Below, in pieces: positions 1 through 13,500 of a stretch of DNA of 27,756 nt (positions are counted from its first letter, which is position 1; every line of letters begins with the position of its first letter). The position numbers and the translations under genes are program-made. The notes beneath the pieces were generated by a model. That model did no database searches and was not told the origin of the DNA. It was given only the letters and a program-made list of their open reading frames with translations. Source of the stretch: Azolla pinnata (Eukaryota; Streptophyta; Polypodiopsida; Salviniales; Salviniaceae); the NCBI GenBank assembly GCA_037176905.1, contig JBBBWG010032797.1, positions 4,197 to 31,952 on the forward strand, written 5' to 3'.

Positions 1-173
1 ATGCTTCCTTTGTTTGATTTCTCAATAAAAGAGCAAGCATAATGTCAGGGATGATAATCCTATCCTGCGTATACGTTCTTGGAAGTTATATAACCTTATG
101 GGAATTATTGTCAACCATGGCCGAAGTTTCTCATTTTCTTTTTGTTCGTTTTTTGTAATTTCTCTTTATTTAG

Positions 174-1997
174 CTCTACACAAAACATGCCCCAAAAGCT
201 TGTCGTAATTTCATGGAGCTCTCAAGACGTGGCTACTACAATGATGTGAAGTTTCACAGGATTATCAAGGTTTGGACAGTTTTTTCTGTGTGCTTACTTT
301 TGGAAAAAAGACTTGTAAGTTTTGAAAGATAATGAACAGGCCCTAATTTGTAATAATAACAGCATTAAATGTGATGGGTATTATTTGTCATTTCAGAAAC
401 TGCGAGGAATACCTGTAAAAAAGGTTATGAGTATTTTGGAGTCTTTTTTTTTGTGTATACAAGAACTTAAATCTGTAAAGAATTTCTATTTCTATTCATT
501 CCTTTTCTTCTATCTGGAAGTAGGATGCATTTCCATGAGCGGAAAGGTTTACTCAATAATTCGAGGTTATTGTTGGAACATACATGTAAATCCTTACCAA
601 ATACTGGAAGATTATATCTATAAATAAAGAGTAGCTGGGTAGCTCAAAGCTTTAAATAGCACTTGGTGTCAGAAGCACGAAAAATACTACGATCAGGCAC
701 CTTGGCCTTAGCAATTCTGCTCTGAAATTTGAAGGTACTAGGTTTATGAAACGTATAGTACTTTTGAGAAGAATATTTCTCTTTCAATGGTACTGAAGTG
801 TTAAAATAGATCAATGATTTGAAGGTTATATTGCTTTTCCTAGAATAGCCCAGTGGTTGGTTTTTCTTAGCTGCATTTTTGTTGTTACTTCGCCAATTCA
901 GCAATTATGAGTCACATCATGTTTATTTGGGTACTCCATGACCAAACGTAGCGCTAGCAGCAGAGATGAGTGATTTCAGAATGTGGTGATTGGAGGACAA
1001 GAATAAGATGATTTAACTAATATAATTTCTTGCTGCAGATTGTACAAAGTTTGTATTGTACACAATGGAAAGATAGCTTGTTTCAATAAATTCCTAATAT
1101 CACAGCTGTATAGAAATTAAATTTAAAATCTGGGTTTTGTAGGATTTCATGATACAAGGTGGTGATCCAACTGGCACAGGGCGTGGTGGATCGTCTATCT
1201 ATGGGTATTCTTTGTGCTTCTATTTCTTTGAGATGATAGGTTCTGGATAAAATTTACGGTGAGATGATTATCAAGTGGCATAGGTTGAACTTGAAACTTT
1301 TCATTGTCATCTGTAAGTGTGTAATATCATCATCTTGCTTCTATGTCACGTTGGATTGAGATATGGAGCAATCAGGAAGGAATGCAGAATGTATTTGTTT
1401 ACTATATTGATAAATGTATCCAATTGAATCATATATATTAAATTTAATGATATATAACCGATTCTGAATGGATCAATGTAGAGCCAAATTCGAGGATGAA
1501 ATCACCAGAGAGCTGAAGCATACTGGGGCTGGTGTGCTGTCAATGGCAAATTCAGGGCCTAATACAAACGGAAGCCAGTTTTTTATAACTCTTGCACCAA
1601 CACAGTGGCTTGATGGTATGTTAAGCCTGTTGGCTATCTTGGAAATCACAAAAATCCGATGTAATAACTATGTGCGGCTGTTTACGATACAGGAAAACAC
1701 ACAATTTTTGGTAGGGTTTTTGCCGGAATGGAGGTGATTAAAAGGCTCGGGAATGTTCAGACAGACAAAAGTGATAGGTGGGACCACCTTCTAACATCTT
1801 TCTTAATGTGATAATATGGGTGATGCTATTAACATATTATGGGAGTGTGGAGCTCTAGTAGATATAATTTGGTGTGTACTCTCGGCATGTATTTTAAAAT
1901 ATTCATAATGCATGCCCAAAGGTTTGACTCTGTTTTGTATGTTTTTTACAGGCCTGTTCATGATGTGAAGATATTGAAGACAACTGTAATTGATTAA
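174..1997 (+). CDS. CYP18-2: Cyclophilin-type peptidyl-prolyl cis-trans isomerase, PPIL1/CYP18-2 family, 5'-partial
   Basis: Five coding exons, 174-269, 1143-1204, 1482-1615, 1693-1777 and 1952-1997, all bounded by AG/GT, join in one frame to 140 residues plus a TAA stop. The peptide starts at [13 protein letters not shown], so roughly the first 23 residues of this ~164-residue family are missing; no upstream exon is visible in 1-173 and it must lie before the window. Catalytic-pocket motifs are intact: FHRII (the Arg of the active site), [23 protein letters not shown] and WLDGKHTIFG. The Trp of the last motif, which in cyclophilins contributes to cyclosporin binding, is retained, as in human PPIL1. 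The protein ends in KILKTTVID, close to Arabidopsis CYP18-2. Family members catalyse prolyl isomerisation and PPIL1 is a spliceosome component that binds SKIP; the same role here is inferred. The gene is convergent with FCA. Confidence 0.93.
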
Positions 1998-3785
1998 TTG
2001 GATAGCAAAGAAAAATGAAAGATATGGAAGAGAGCTGTGATCGTTGAATTAGGCTGTAGTTGATTGAATTCACATGGTTTAGCTTTTCCATGAACATCTC
2101 CAATCTCTTTCATGTTACCATGAGGTATTAGAAGGGTGATCTTCCGCAAAGAAAAATAGAGGCAATATTGATTTGTATGCCGAAGCTGTGAAATGCAAAA
2201 GAGTTAGGATGATGCTGGGTCATGCTCAAGAAGTTTATACAATCTCTGATACTCCATTCAGGTTTGGTAGCAACTTTTTACTTGTTAGTGCTAGATATAG
2301 CAAATGTCCTTGGACCAAATTGAATGCCTAAGTGTTAACTGGCTTGTTTTATCTGTAATAATGTCCCTAGTAAGTTTATCTAGCTTGACCTGATTTAGAT
2401 ATAGATACAACATCAGTCACTGAATTGTCCTCTAGCATGTTCAACATTGGGCAATTGTAGTGTGGATACCGAAGACTTGATATACGATCTCCCTTTATCT
2501 TGATTAGAAATAACAAGCAATTAACTATCGATAACCGTGTTATTTTGTTGATAATCATTCAGCCCTTTTGGCAATTATATTTTCAGATATTGCTCTTATC
2601 CACAGTATTAGTGTCTAGAAAACAGGATATGTTTCTTGGTATAACATGCTGCTCCTCGCAAATTCCTAAAGAAAGCTGCATACTAGTCAGTTGCGGTATT
2701 GCGAAGATGTGTGTTGCATTCCCTTTGAATAAAAACCGTCTCAAAATAGATGATATGTAACTTTCATCATCGCATTTTGATCTCGCAGATATAACAAGCT
2801 TCCTTTTGTTTTTTCACTTGGTGGAGTGGAAAGGGTATTATTCCGTGAAGACTGTGTGCAAAACCGTTGGTCCAAATGGACCTTATTCGCATCACACGGT
2901 TGATGATCTGCTGACAAAAAAAAAAAAAAGCAAAGGCAGATTGTGTAGACGAATTATATACCATGAAATGAATCGAAACACGCAGGAATTACGGTCATTG
3001 AGCACCAAAACAGTGTTGAAAACCCCATCCCGTTCAAATCCATATAGAATCAGCATACCACCGCTCCGCTAACAGATTCAATTGCAGCTAAAATTAAGGT
3101 ACACAACTACATCAAATGTGGAGAAGCTGTTTGATGACAGACCAAAAACCGCCACCAACTAGTGCCCCCCACCCTGACAGATCAAGCAAAAAGAAAACAT
3201 CTTTGGCCATATAGATGCAATGCAATAGATGATCGCCCACTTGCACAGTTTCTTTAAAAAGGACCCGGTTAATATGATCGATCGATTCCGCTTCTCATCC
3301 ATATTTTCCTCTATCTGTGGCCTAAAAGTCGGTTGGTTTATATACTTTTACAGCAGCAGGAATGCGAAATTTCAATGGAGCCCACGAGAGCAGGGATGCT
3401 GCTGCTGCTGGCTGTTCCATGAGATCTCTCTCCCACTTTCCATCAATGTCCACATTTCCCCCCCTATCCTGAGGTTCTTCTCTTCTCGAGCGCAAAAAAT
3501 TGAACTGCTGATCCACTGCCCACAACAGCAACAATCAGCTCCTCACTGAACAGAAAGGTAGCAACGATTCTCCACCCGACTCTTCAAGAGCCTGCATCCA
3601 AAGCACATGTGCATTATAATTGACCGCTGTAAAACTCTCCAATTTCACGACAACAGGAAATATGACACCAAAATACAGGTTAAGCTTGAAAGCGCTGTGT
3701 AGAGACAGCGACTGAACCTGAAAAAAAGTTTATTACAGCTAATCCTACACAGAACATAAGACAAACTCAACTCTAATCAAGTAAA
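1998..3785. other. Convergent intergenic region with the 3' ends of cyclophilin and FCA
   Basis: About 1.8 kb lies between the cyclophilin stop at 1997 and the FCA stop at 3786. It should contain both 3' untranslated regions. Only short open frames occur on either strand and none shows family motifs or convincing splice sites. A poly(A) run is at about 2915-2929. Nothing else was recognised. Confidence 0.6.
3729..3734 (-). promoter_or_regulatory. Candidate poly(A) signal of FCA
   Basis: AATAAA reads on the minus strand about 52 nt downstream of the FCA stop. Plant polyadenylation signals are loose, so this is a candidate for near-stop cleavage and not proof of the 3' end. Confidence 0.35.
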
Positions 3786-6700
3786 CTAATCACCAGTAGG
3801 CTTAGACTTCCACATCCACTCTTGATTGGGTACACCCTGCCACGGCAACGAGCATATTCTAACTTCAGGTACCATGGTATACAAATCAAATGGAAGTTAA
3901 AAGACTTGGCCAAATATAAATCACCTGCTGAGTAGCAGCTGGCATCCACTGAGCTGATCGCGCCTGATCAGATATACCATTAGCAGATGGAGCTTGCAGA
4001 ACCTGAGCATTTACAATGGTATGGAGTTGGATATTTAAAATATTTCAGTAACAACTCCATTAATTCTCTAGCTTTTGTGAAATCTTTCTTAAATCACACT
4101 CGTCATAAATATCATGTTCAAGGCAATCATCTACAGAAAATACCGACACCTTGTCTGAGATTGATGCAAATAGTTTTTAACACCTGGACCTTCAATATTA
4201 GGCTGGATTCCCAATCTTTACCCTACCTTCTAGAATGTTAGAATAAAATTAATCCTAGATCTGAAATTCATCCGAACTAACATGGTACAACAAAGTAATT
4301 TCGAATATTTGAGGGCATGAGAAATCCGATTTCTAACCTGTGATACACGTATGCATCAGCATGATAATTAATCAACTCAAGAAGATGCACTTTGGCAGTG
4401 CAGAACTAATTTTCTAAGAAGATTATCAGGGTTGGACATGATGACAAAAAGACCTTATCAAACACCACATGCGGACATAAACACATATAAAATGACAACA
4501 ATCTGATACAGTTACTACCACAAGCTCTGTATGCAGCAATCTAACGTGATGAAAAGATCCTGGATGGGGAAGGGAATGGGAATGCATCTTGTGAGCATGT
4601 CTATTAACAGATAGGTGGTGGATATATATGAAAAGAGAAAGAAATGGTATTATAGGCCCACATAACTCCATGAAGTTCATTGGAGTGGATGATAAGATAT
4701 ATTTTCACACAATGCCACAAAGAAAAGAAATGAACAATTGACACCATTCGAATGACATATGATAGAAGACATAAAATGTAGAAAACGGGAGAGATCACGG
4801 ATCACACCCCTTACAAAAATGTACCTGCTGGCTTGGCATCAGTTGCTGAGGACGAGAACCATTTGAAGGTTGCACTTGACCATAACTCTATAAAACAGCT
4901 ATAAATTTTAGCAAAAACTATCTTGCATGGTAGATACAAGAATACCAGATTACATGAAATAGTACTTGGACTGGTTGTTGATATGATGCTCCAGTTGCAC
5001 TCTGCGGATATTGCTGCATCAAAACATAGAAGTAAAACTACAGCCGTAAATTTAATGCAAACAAGGTATGCATGGAACTCGTGAACAATGGTAAAAAAAG
5101 GAACAAAAGAAGCATTAAATTGGATCCCAAAGTCCGCTCAAAATTGTTCATCATAGCGCAACGGCAGAAAGAATGAAAAAAGTGTTTGTCAAATACCACT
5201 GAGGTGGCTGCAGGAGATTGAAACTGTACTTCTCGTGATTGCTGCAGCTGAGTTTGTTGCTGAGCTGGAATAATATGCTGTTGCTGCTGTTGCTGCAACT
5301 GAGGCTGCTGTAATAGGCTTTGCTGGACCTGGGGCTGGAGATAATGCTGCACTTGCTGAGATGGATTCTGTTGTTGCTGAGGCTGAGGATTCATGGCATG
5401 TGGCTGCTGTTGGTACTGTTGCAGATTCGTAAGTTGCGGTTGTAGCTGTTGTTGGCCTTGCACATGAATCTGGGCTTGCTGTGGCTGTGGTTGCTGCTGT
5501 TGAAGATGATGAGAAGCCTGCAATTGCTGCTGCTTTTGTTGCTGCTCGAATGCAACAAACTCATCTGGCTTTTCCCACTGCAGGAACCAGAGTAGTGCAT
5601 AAGCAGAAAGAATTGATTCACGTAAATCTGGTGACAATATCAAGAATATTCCTATAGATTTAAATTGATTGAATAGGAAAGTAAGCATAGTTAATCTGAA
5701 GCATCCAATAGACTTCGCTCTCGTTCAATCATATTAATCTCTACAAACAGTACCAAACATCAAACAATGGCCTTATTTAAGAAGCAAAAACCCATAAGAT
5801 ACACATACTTAGATTAAGATTTGGGTCTCACAAATTTCCTAGAAGCTTGGAAGCTAAAAAAACACTAACCACCTTCGCACTACTTCTAGAATTCTTACCC
5901 TGCTTTCTCCTGTTGAGCTGTTGTAATAATATTTATGACCTTCTGGGGATGTATGTTCAGTCCATTCACATGTAACAGATGCTGCTACTGGAGCGACAGA
6001 TACTGGTGCTGTTGTGGCTGCTGCTGCTGAAGCGACAGCTTGTTGCTGTAGAGGAACGGACCATGACGGCTGAAAAATGAGCATAGTACAATCACCGGCA
6101 GCTTAGGACAACATTGTCCATAAAGAACACAGACAAGTTGTGAGAGTATCTGATGTGGTGACAACACATTTTACCTGCATCGCCAAAGGCTGCTGTTGAC
6201 TGGTCATTTGAACATAGCCCTACCAAATACAAAGTGAATTCAGTCTAAAACTACAAGCATTCATTCATAAAGGCATGGAAAAGAATGCACTAGTTAATGG
6301 GCATATCCATTTTAGATTTTCTGTAAATTTTCAAACATAGTCTGCAAACACACAAAAGATGTTTAAGGTCACTGTAAATTCCCAAATTTAGTCAGCAGCA
6401 GAGACTGTTTGAGATAACCATGACAAGAACTCATGTTACCTGTTGAAGTGTTTCTTTTGCAGCTCCTGGTTCCATCTGGGTTTGAACTGGCAGTACCTGA
6501 CGTTGGAGTGGTTGAACAGCTTGTGCTACAGTAGGCTGCTGGCTTGGTTGGGACTCCTGAGGATGATGAGGCACTATTGGCATCTGGAGTACAGGTTGCT
6601 GCATCGGAGTAGCCATCTGAACTTGAGTTCGGCGTTGCGGCATTGAACCCTGGCTGTAAACAGGTGTTGTTGACTGTGGAGATGAGTACTGCCCTAACGC

Positions 6701-9700
6701 TACCGGCTGCTGTGTCCTTGTATCCGAAGTTTGTGTCAGAGGGAATCCTTGTACAGATTGGAATTGGTATGGTTGCTGCATTGGGTGGGCCAAAACCTGC
6801 TGAGGTTGCTGTTGGTGTGAAGGTATCTGCTGTCCCATCATATGACCAAGCTTCAGATCACCAAGTCCCTGGAGCCATCAATTTTAATTGAGGTTAATGC
6901 ATCAACTGTAATCCCACACTGTAAAAATATCACTATTGTTGCATTGTGATTAGTTATGCATGTATCAAGAAGACATACTAGAGACACAAATATTCTGATC
7001 AATTAATTTCACCATTTGATTCTACACTAAATCCTGATCGATTCATTTCACGTAAATATCAAACTAGAAGCTAATTCTATGCATTGACATCTCCTTAATA
7101 TACCATGGTGTTTTCACTTGTTTCTGCAGTATAAATTCATGAATCCAGAACCCAAACATCCAAGGGACAAAATTGAATCCAAAGAAATGAAAGAGAGCTA
7201 ATCTTGTACGACTTTTTGAAATTATCTTACTTTTGTTCCCTCTTACTTCTTGCAAATGTTAGCAAACCCTAAATCCTTCAATTCGGTAGAATGAGGTTAC
7301 AACAATAATGTAAATATTTCCCAGACAAAACATGCTACATTCGAAATCTAGATATAACAAACTCGTTCTTAACTTCAGCAGGTTTTGTTTTATAACAGTA
7401 AGAGCAGCAATTTAGTATTACCTGCGGATGTGACATTTGAGGACTCATCCCTGACATTGTAAGTGGACCTGAAATACTTGGCGGGGCTTGAATTGGTGGA
7501 CCACCAGCCCTCATACCCTGTATGGAGTGAAAATTCATATAGCATACTATTAAGGTGCATTGCTTGAAGAAGATATAAAAATCTTTTGTAGTTTTGATAG
7601 GCAACAAGAAGCCTAAAAAAAAACTTTGAAGAATCAGAACAGTTGAATTTCAAATTTCATACAAGAAACCTATAGCAATCAATTACCAAACATGAATAGC
7701 TTCAAAATGTTGGTAGAAAAAAAGGCAGGAAAGGTGATGCAGGTAAAGCATCGAATGATTTTAGAAGTTCACAGATAACATCAATGCAGCCAGGTGGATT
7801 TCACTGTATCAGATCTAGATGGAAGAAAACTATTAAGCCTGGCTTACCAGACTAAAATTCTATATGGCTGACTCTCTGCCTGAACTTGTGGCGAACTTCA
7901 GGTCATTAAAATTGTTAAGGTATGCATTCTCAATCAGAAATTTTGATATTAAGATGGACCAAATATATTCCATCTTTACCCAAGCTTGAAAGAATATGGG
8001 TTATTAAAGCAGGAATCTACTGAAGACAGCAGCTACATCTGGGGCTGCCACTTCAGAAACCTCGATATCGATGATTATTTGGTGACTCCCATTCAGGAAG
8101 TTTAGCAAAGCTCAAAAGAACCTAGAATATTAAAGCTGGAGATCTAGTGACGGCAGATACATCTGGGGCATCCAATTGGAAACCTCTATATATATGATTC
8201 TCGTTCAGTGATGTTGAAAATTGTTAAGAATTTGAAAACAGCTTTCCTAGGTCTAGCTGAACCTTGCAAAAGATTTGAAGGTGGACAGGGTTATCCATGA
8301 CAATGTGATCTGGAGCTGCCACGAACATACTATAACGAATGATTCGGTGACAAGATGTGAACAAAGGAATATCATCAATGAATGGCCAAAACATGCAGAA
8401 AAAGTGGCCATGGGTTTACCATAGGTATGTTAGGGCCTTCCATTGGACCACGAAGAGATGGTGATAGTGGTGGCCCCATAGGGAGCACCCCAGTTTGAGG
8501 TAGCACACCCATTCCACCTGGGCCTCCTGAACCTCCACCTTGACGCCATCCATAAACAGGACTCCGAGCACCCATTTGGGCCACCCCTGAACCTCTACAT
8601 CATATGGAAGTAGAATGTCAACCCTAAATCTAAAAATAAATGGCATATAAACATTGCATGCCAAAACAGAATACTCAATACCTCATCCCTCCAGATCCTT
8701 GATGTGAACGGGGACTATAATTTGGACCTGGGCCGGAGCCTCCCGACCTGATGGAGCTATAACCATACTTCAAGAATTCCAAAAACTAGTAGATGTATAA
8801 TAAAACCAGACAGGTTTTCAAATACCTTTGATCCCCTGACCTAGGTCTCTTTGGATCGGCAAAACGCACAATAATAGGTTGATGGCATCCCTAAGGTCCC
8901 AGGTCGTTATAAATCAATGGGATAAGGACATCGTACTGTTTCTAAACTTGCACATATTATACATCCATCAACTTACTGCCATTCTGTAGATGCCATTCAA
9001 TCCAGATATGGCTGAAATGGCCATGTCTCTATCCGGGAAAGTTACAAATGCACAACCTGAAAATGATGACAAGGCAGGCATCAACACACACTTTGGGGTT
9101 GTAACAACAGAATAGCAATAATTTTAGTGCTAACAGCTCTTTCTATATCCCATTTTTCCTTTTTGCAGATTTGGACCATAAACCACCATCAAATAATCAA
9201 ATACATTATTGGAAGCACCACGCATTAGTGATTCAAAAACGATTGAACAGATTTGTTGACAACACTCCAGGAATTGTTGGAACATTTCTTTTATCCATAC
9301 CTCTGCTTTGCTTGTGGTCATCCCTAATTATATATATATTATCCACTCGACCATATGGAGCAAAGATCTGCAAACACAACAGTCATGAAAACTGAACATC
9401 AGGAGATACACACCCAAGACAAGTACACCTTTTCCTACTTAACTTCCTCACATTCAACACAACATTTAATAGATTAACATCATCCACAAACTCCTAAAAG
9501 TTATCTAAATTTTGAATTGAAAATGCACTGTAGTACCTCTTCAATTTCCTGTTCATTTGCCTGCTTATTCAGCGATCCAACAAACAGCTTATGTTCTGTG
9601 TGTCCTATTACAATCGGGAAAAACAATCGTTATCTTACAGATTCAGCTTTTGAGTTTCATTATCAAATGTTGATAAGAAACTCTACCAGAGTGATCTCTT

Positions 9701-10516
9701 TCACTATCTGCAAACTTCACTTGTAAAGGTGCAGATCCCTGCTTAAATCATAAAACAAAACCCAGAAAATCATCTTAGAGCATATTTTATGATTTCACGT
9801 GGTATAACCAATTCAAATCACAAAGCAAGACATATTATGCGCCTACCCCAGGTAATGTCCGTTGGTTGTCTAATGCTCGAATTGCTCTCTCTGCTTCAGC
9901 AGTGGTTGCATACTTTATAAAACAACAACCTGTAGATAAAACGTGAGAGATAGGAATTTATGTCCCCTACATTATCCACTTTGCCTTCTATTAAGTTTTC
10001 ACAACCTAAATAAAACAAGGAAATGACCATTGAGAGACTCTGTAGTTAGGCATCACAAAAATAAAAAATCCAGTTATATAGGTGTACAATATCCTCAATT
10101 GCAAATAATTAATGAGAATAGCACTGCACACAAAACACAAGCATCTTATCCCAATAGTATTATAGTCAAGTTGCAAATATCAGCATTGCTTACAGCAGCA
10201 TCCACATAATGAGGGCAAGCCCAGGAACCTTAACATGAATCAATAAGATCCTTTCTACAAGCCAAGCCATACAGAAAGGAACACAGCATGAATGCACATT
10301 TTGACAGGTCAAAACATAATATCATTAATGAGGGCAACCCAGAAACCTCAAGAGAATTAATAAGATCCTTTTTACAAGCCAAGATATTACAAAAGAACAT
10401 AGCATGAATGCACATTATGACAGGTCAACACTAGAACGTCTTTGATTAAGCGTCAGAACATTTTAATCTTATAACCACACCCATGAATATCTATATCTAT
10501 TTATCTATCTATCTAT

Positions 10517-10547
<31 letters not shown>

Positions 10548-13500
10548 TTCAATTTGGATCCGGTATTCCATGCAAGTATATCCACTTAATTAGCTAGATG
10601 GATAGGATCATGGTCTGCTAATCACTAGAAATTTTTTCATTACACATCCAAACAGTTAAATCTTGTACTCAACACCCATAATATATATATCAACTTAGAT
10701 TAGTAATCCGTGCAAGCATATACACATAATTGCTAGATGCACATTTACAAAACTCAAACACCCCATGATATAAATCGGGTGAACATGGACTGGCCATTCT
10801 AAGCAACCATACCCAAGTTCTTCATTGAATTGCTAACTGAACTTAAATGAACATTAACAAGACCAACTTCCAAACTAAATTAACCGTAAATTACATTTGG
10901 TTTCACCCTGTTTCTGTAAAGTTTAGTGACACTTCAAAAATTGTATTATACCTTGTGGCAATCCTGACTTTTTATCTTTCAAAATGACCACTTCTATAAT
11001 ATTGCCATATGCACCAAACAATCCTCGTACCTGTGAACATCAAATATGTTTGACAAACAACAAAATCTGCTAGTAGAAACGAACCATCTAATATTTGGAG
11101 GTTAGGTTTAAACTTCAAACATTTTATGACCACAATATATGAATTCGTCTCCTATTTTCAACGTAAAGATATATGATCCCATGACAACAATCAATTTGAT
11201 GTTCTAGAAAGTTTAAATCAAGTCCTGGCATATGCAACAACCATCCACATACTTTAGATCATAAAGACATTTGGCATCATTGAACCTAACATCACATGTC
11301 AACATAACATTCCACATCAACAAGTACAGACTCTTCCACTTTATCGACAGATTGATTATACTGCGAAACTTAGTTAGGAGTTGAACCACAAAGAACAAAA
11401 TTCATCTGATGTGCACATATTGCGAGAGAATTCTGATTTTAAACACGTGGGAGTGGTCGACTTGCACCATACCATTTCTAAATTGCAAAACTGTCAGTAC
11501 ATAACGACTTAAAGGACAACGGTCATGATGCATCACACTATTTGGTGAAAAGACACCATCTGTCTTTAATACTTCAGAAACAGGCGAGCACAATAGGTAG
11601 ACTTCATAGGCAAGTTCGATGATTATAGATAACGATGCATAGACAGATTGTTGGTACATTAACACACAGATTGTATTGCGGATCATATAATGAAAAATCA
11701 ATGGTCTACACGCTTAGAAACAGACGAATTATGGATGTGTAATTCACGATATTGTTCAGAGATCGCTCAATGTCACATTCTCTCTAACAGTGTCATTCCA
11801 GTCCATATGGTTAAAAGCATTGCAACAAGACCATACTTTTTCTAGACTTTCAAGCACATCATATCACTCACTGATGTGATGAAGATAGACTATATATGTT
11901 GGAGAAAGTAAGTACCCAGTAAGATATGTGTACTTGACAAAGACTAAAGATGACAGACACAGCATGCTTGAAATTTGACGACATTAATCTAGTAATTCAT
12001 ATTTTCTGGATATAAAAATTCCGTGAACCAAAAGATATTATTATTTTATCAGCAAGTAAACTTACGTCTATCAACTGCAAACGCATCTTGACAATTCATT
12101 TGCCAGTGTTGGCAAAACTCAATTTACATTTCCATTAGCAGGATGTAAGCATACTCCACTTCCATGAATTTTTATTTCATCCACAACGTGCATCCAAATT
12201 TTAAGTGGTATATACATTATTGAGTTAATTTTTGAAACAATAACCATCACATTGCTAAAAAATTCATTAGTTCTGTATAGATTATGTCAGCACTCTATGC
12301 CAACTATGCAACCAGAAATAATGAAATAAATCAATCTGAAAAACGTCAGCTACAACTCTAGCCAGTTTAACCTCATTGGAACAGGGAAAGGACAAAAACA
12401 ATCAGTGTAGAATACATTACGCTGTAATGTAGCACCATATCACAAAACTCTAACAAGTTAACGAGTTCCCTTTATGAATTGATCAATATTTTAGGGAGTG
12501 AGCCACATGCCTCTCAAGCACTACAATCGAAGAATGAGAATGATTACATGTTGATCAGTAAGGCTAATCTAGCATGCAACACTATCACACCATAGCTCCT
12601 CTGAAATGGTACTTGTTTTAAATGTTCCACGCAGAAAAGTACTGATAAACTATTAATAGACATAGCATGACCTTGCCAATAATCCAAGGCAAAGTTTAAA
12701 CTCGTACAGATTAGACATGATATTTCCAGAAGCATCCCAATACACAGTCGCATCATTTGCATTAGAGCAAAGAAAAAGTGACTGAACTCACATAACAGTG
12801 TAAAATCGAGCATATCAAAAACGAGATTAGACTGCCATAGATTTCTCCCAAAGCTTACTGACATTACGAGTATAATGGAGAGCATAGTCAGTATGTAATT
12901 AGCGAGTGACTTGACCGATGAGATGTACACATACTACGTTATTCAGTAAGCACAACACACATTGAAGAATAGCTTCAAACCTGAGCTATTTTCGATTCTC
13001 CTCAGATATTAAACAGAACAAAAAGAATGAATTGGATATCTTACTCAAAACACCATGTGAATTTTGAGACAACGATCCATGTAAATTGTAGTGCATCACA
13101 AATTCTGTTCAGCACACCTGAACCTCTAAAAATATTGCCATCCACACTTTGGATAATATAGAATGCGAATGTTTCCATCACGTTCCACAGATGGTTTGTT
13201 AATACACCTTTGTTGACTAGCATTTCGTAATTTTCTATATGGGTTTTCTTGGTTGAGGACTCAAAGGCAACAATCAGAAATATGAAGGTCCAATATCGTC
13301 TTCATAAGTCAAATAAGTACAGGTTCACTAAATTACCACAAAATATCTCGCATGTTTGTACCACTTATAATTCACATAAGTATAGATCGTAACTAATGCA
13401 CATTTCACTCAAATTTAGGTTTCCTAAGACATAGTATCATATAATGGACGGGCACGATGTAACATTAGATAGGCAATTTGAGCTTTATTAAGCTCCACAT

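Noticed and set aside
3229..3549. 106-codon plus-strand frame between cyclophilin and FCA
   Set aside because: No motif, no supporting splice or promoter context, and it falls where the FCA 3' untranslated region is expected.
5038..5196. Reading FCA exon 16 through to the stop near 5038
   Set aside because: Reading through would lose the conserved C-terminal QEWMWKSKPTGD tail; a good GT donor at 5196 and four further in-phase exons recover it.
6443..6891. Two plus-strand frames opposite FCA exon 13
   Set aside because: They are antisense shadows of the Gln-rich FCA exon, whose minus-strand frame joins correctly to both neighbouring exons.
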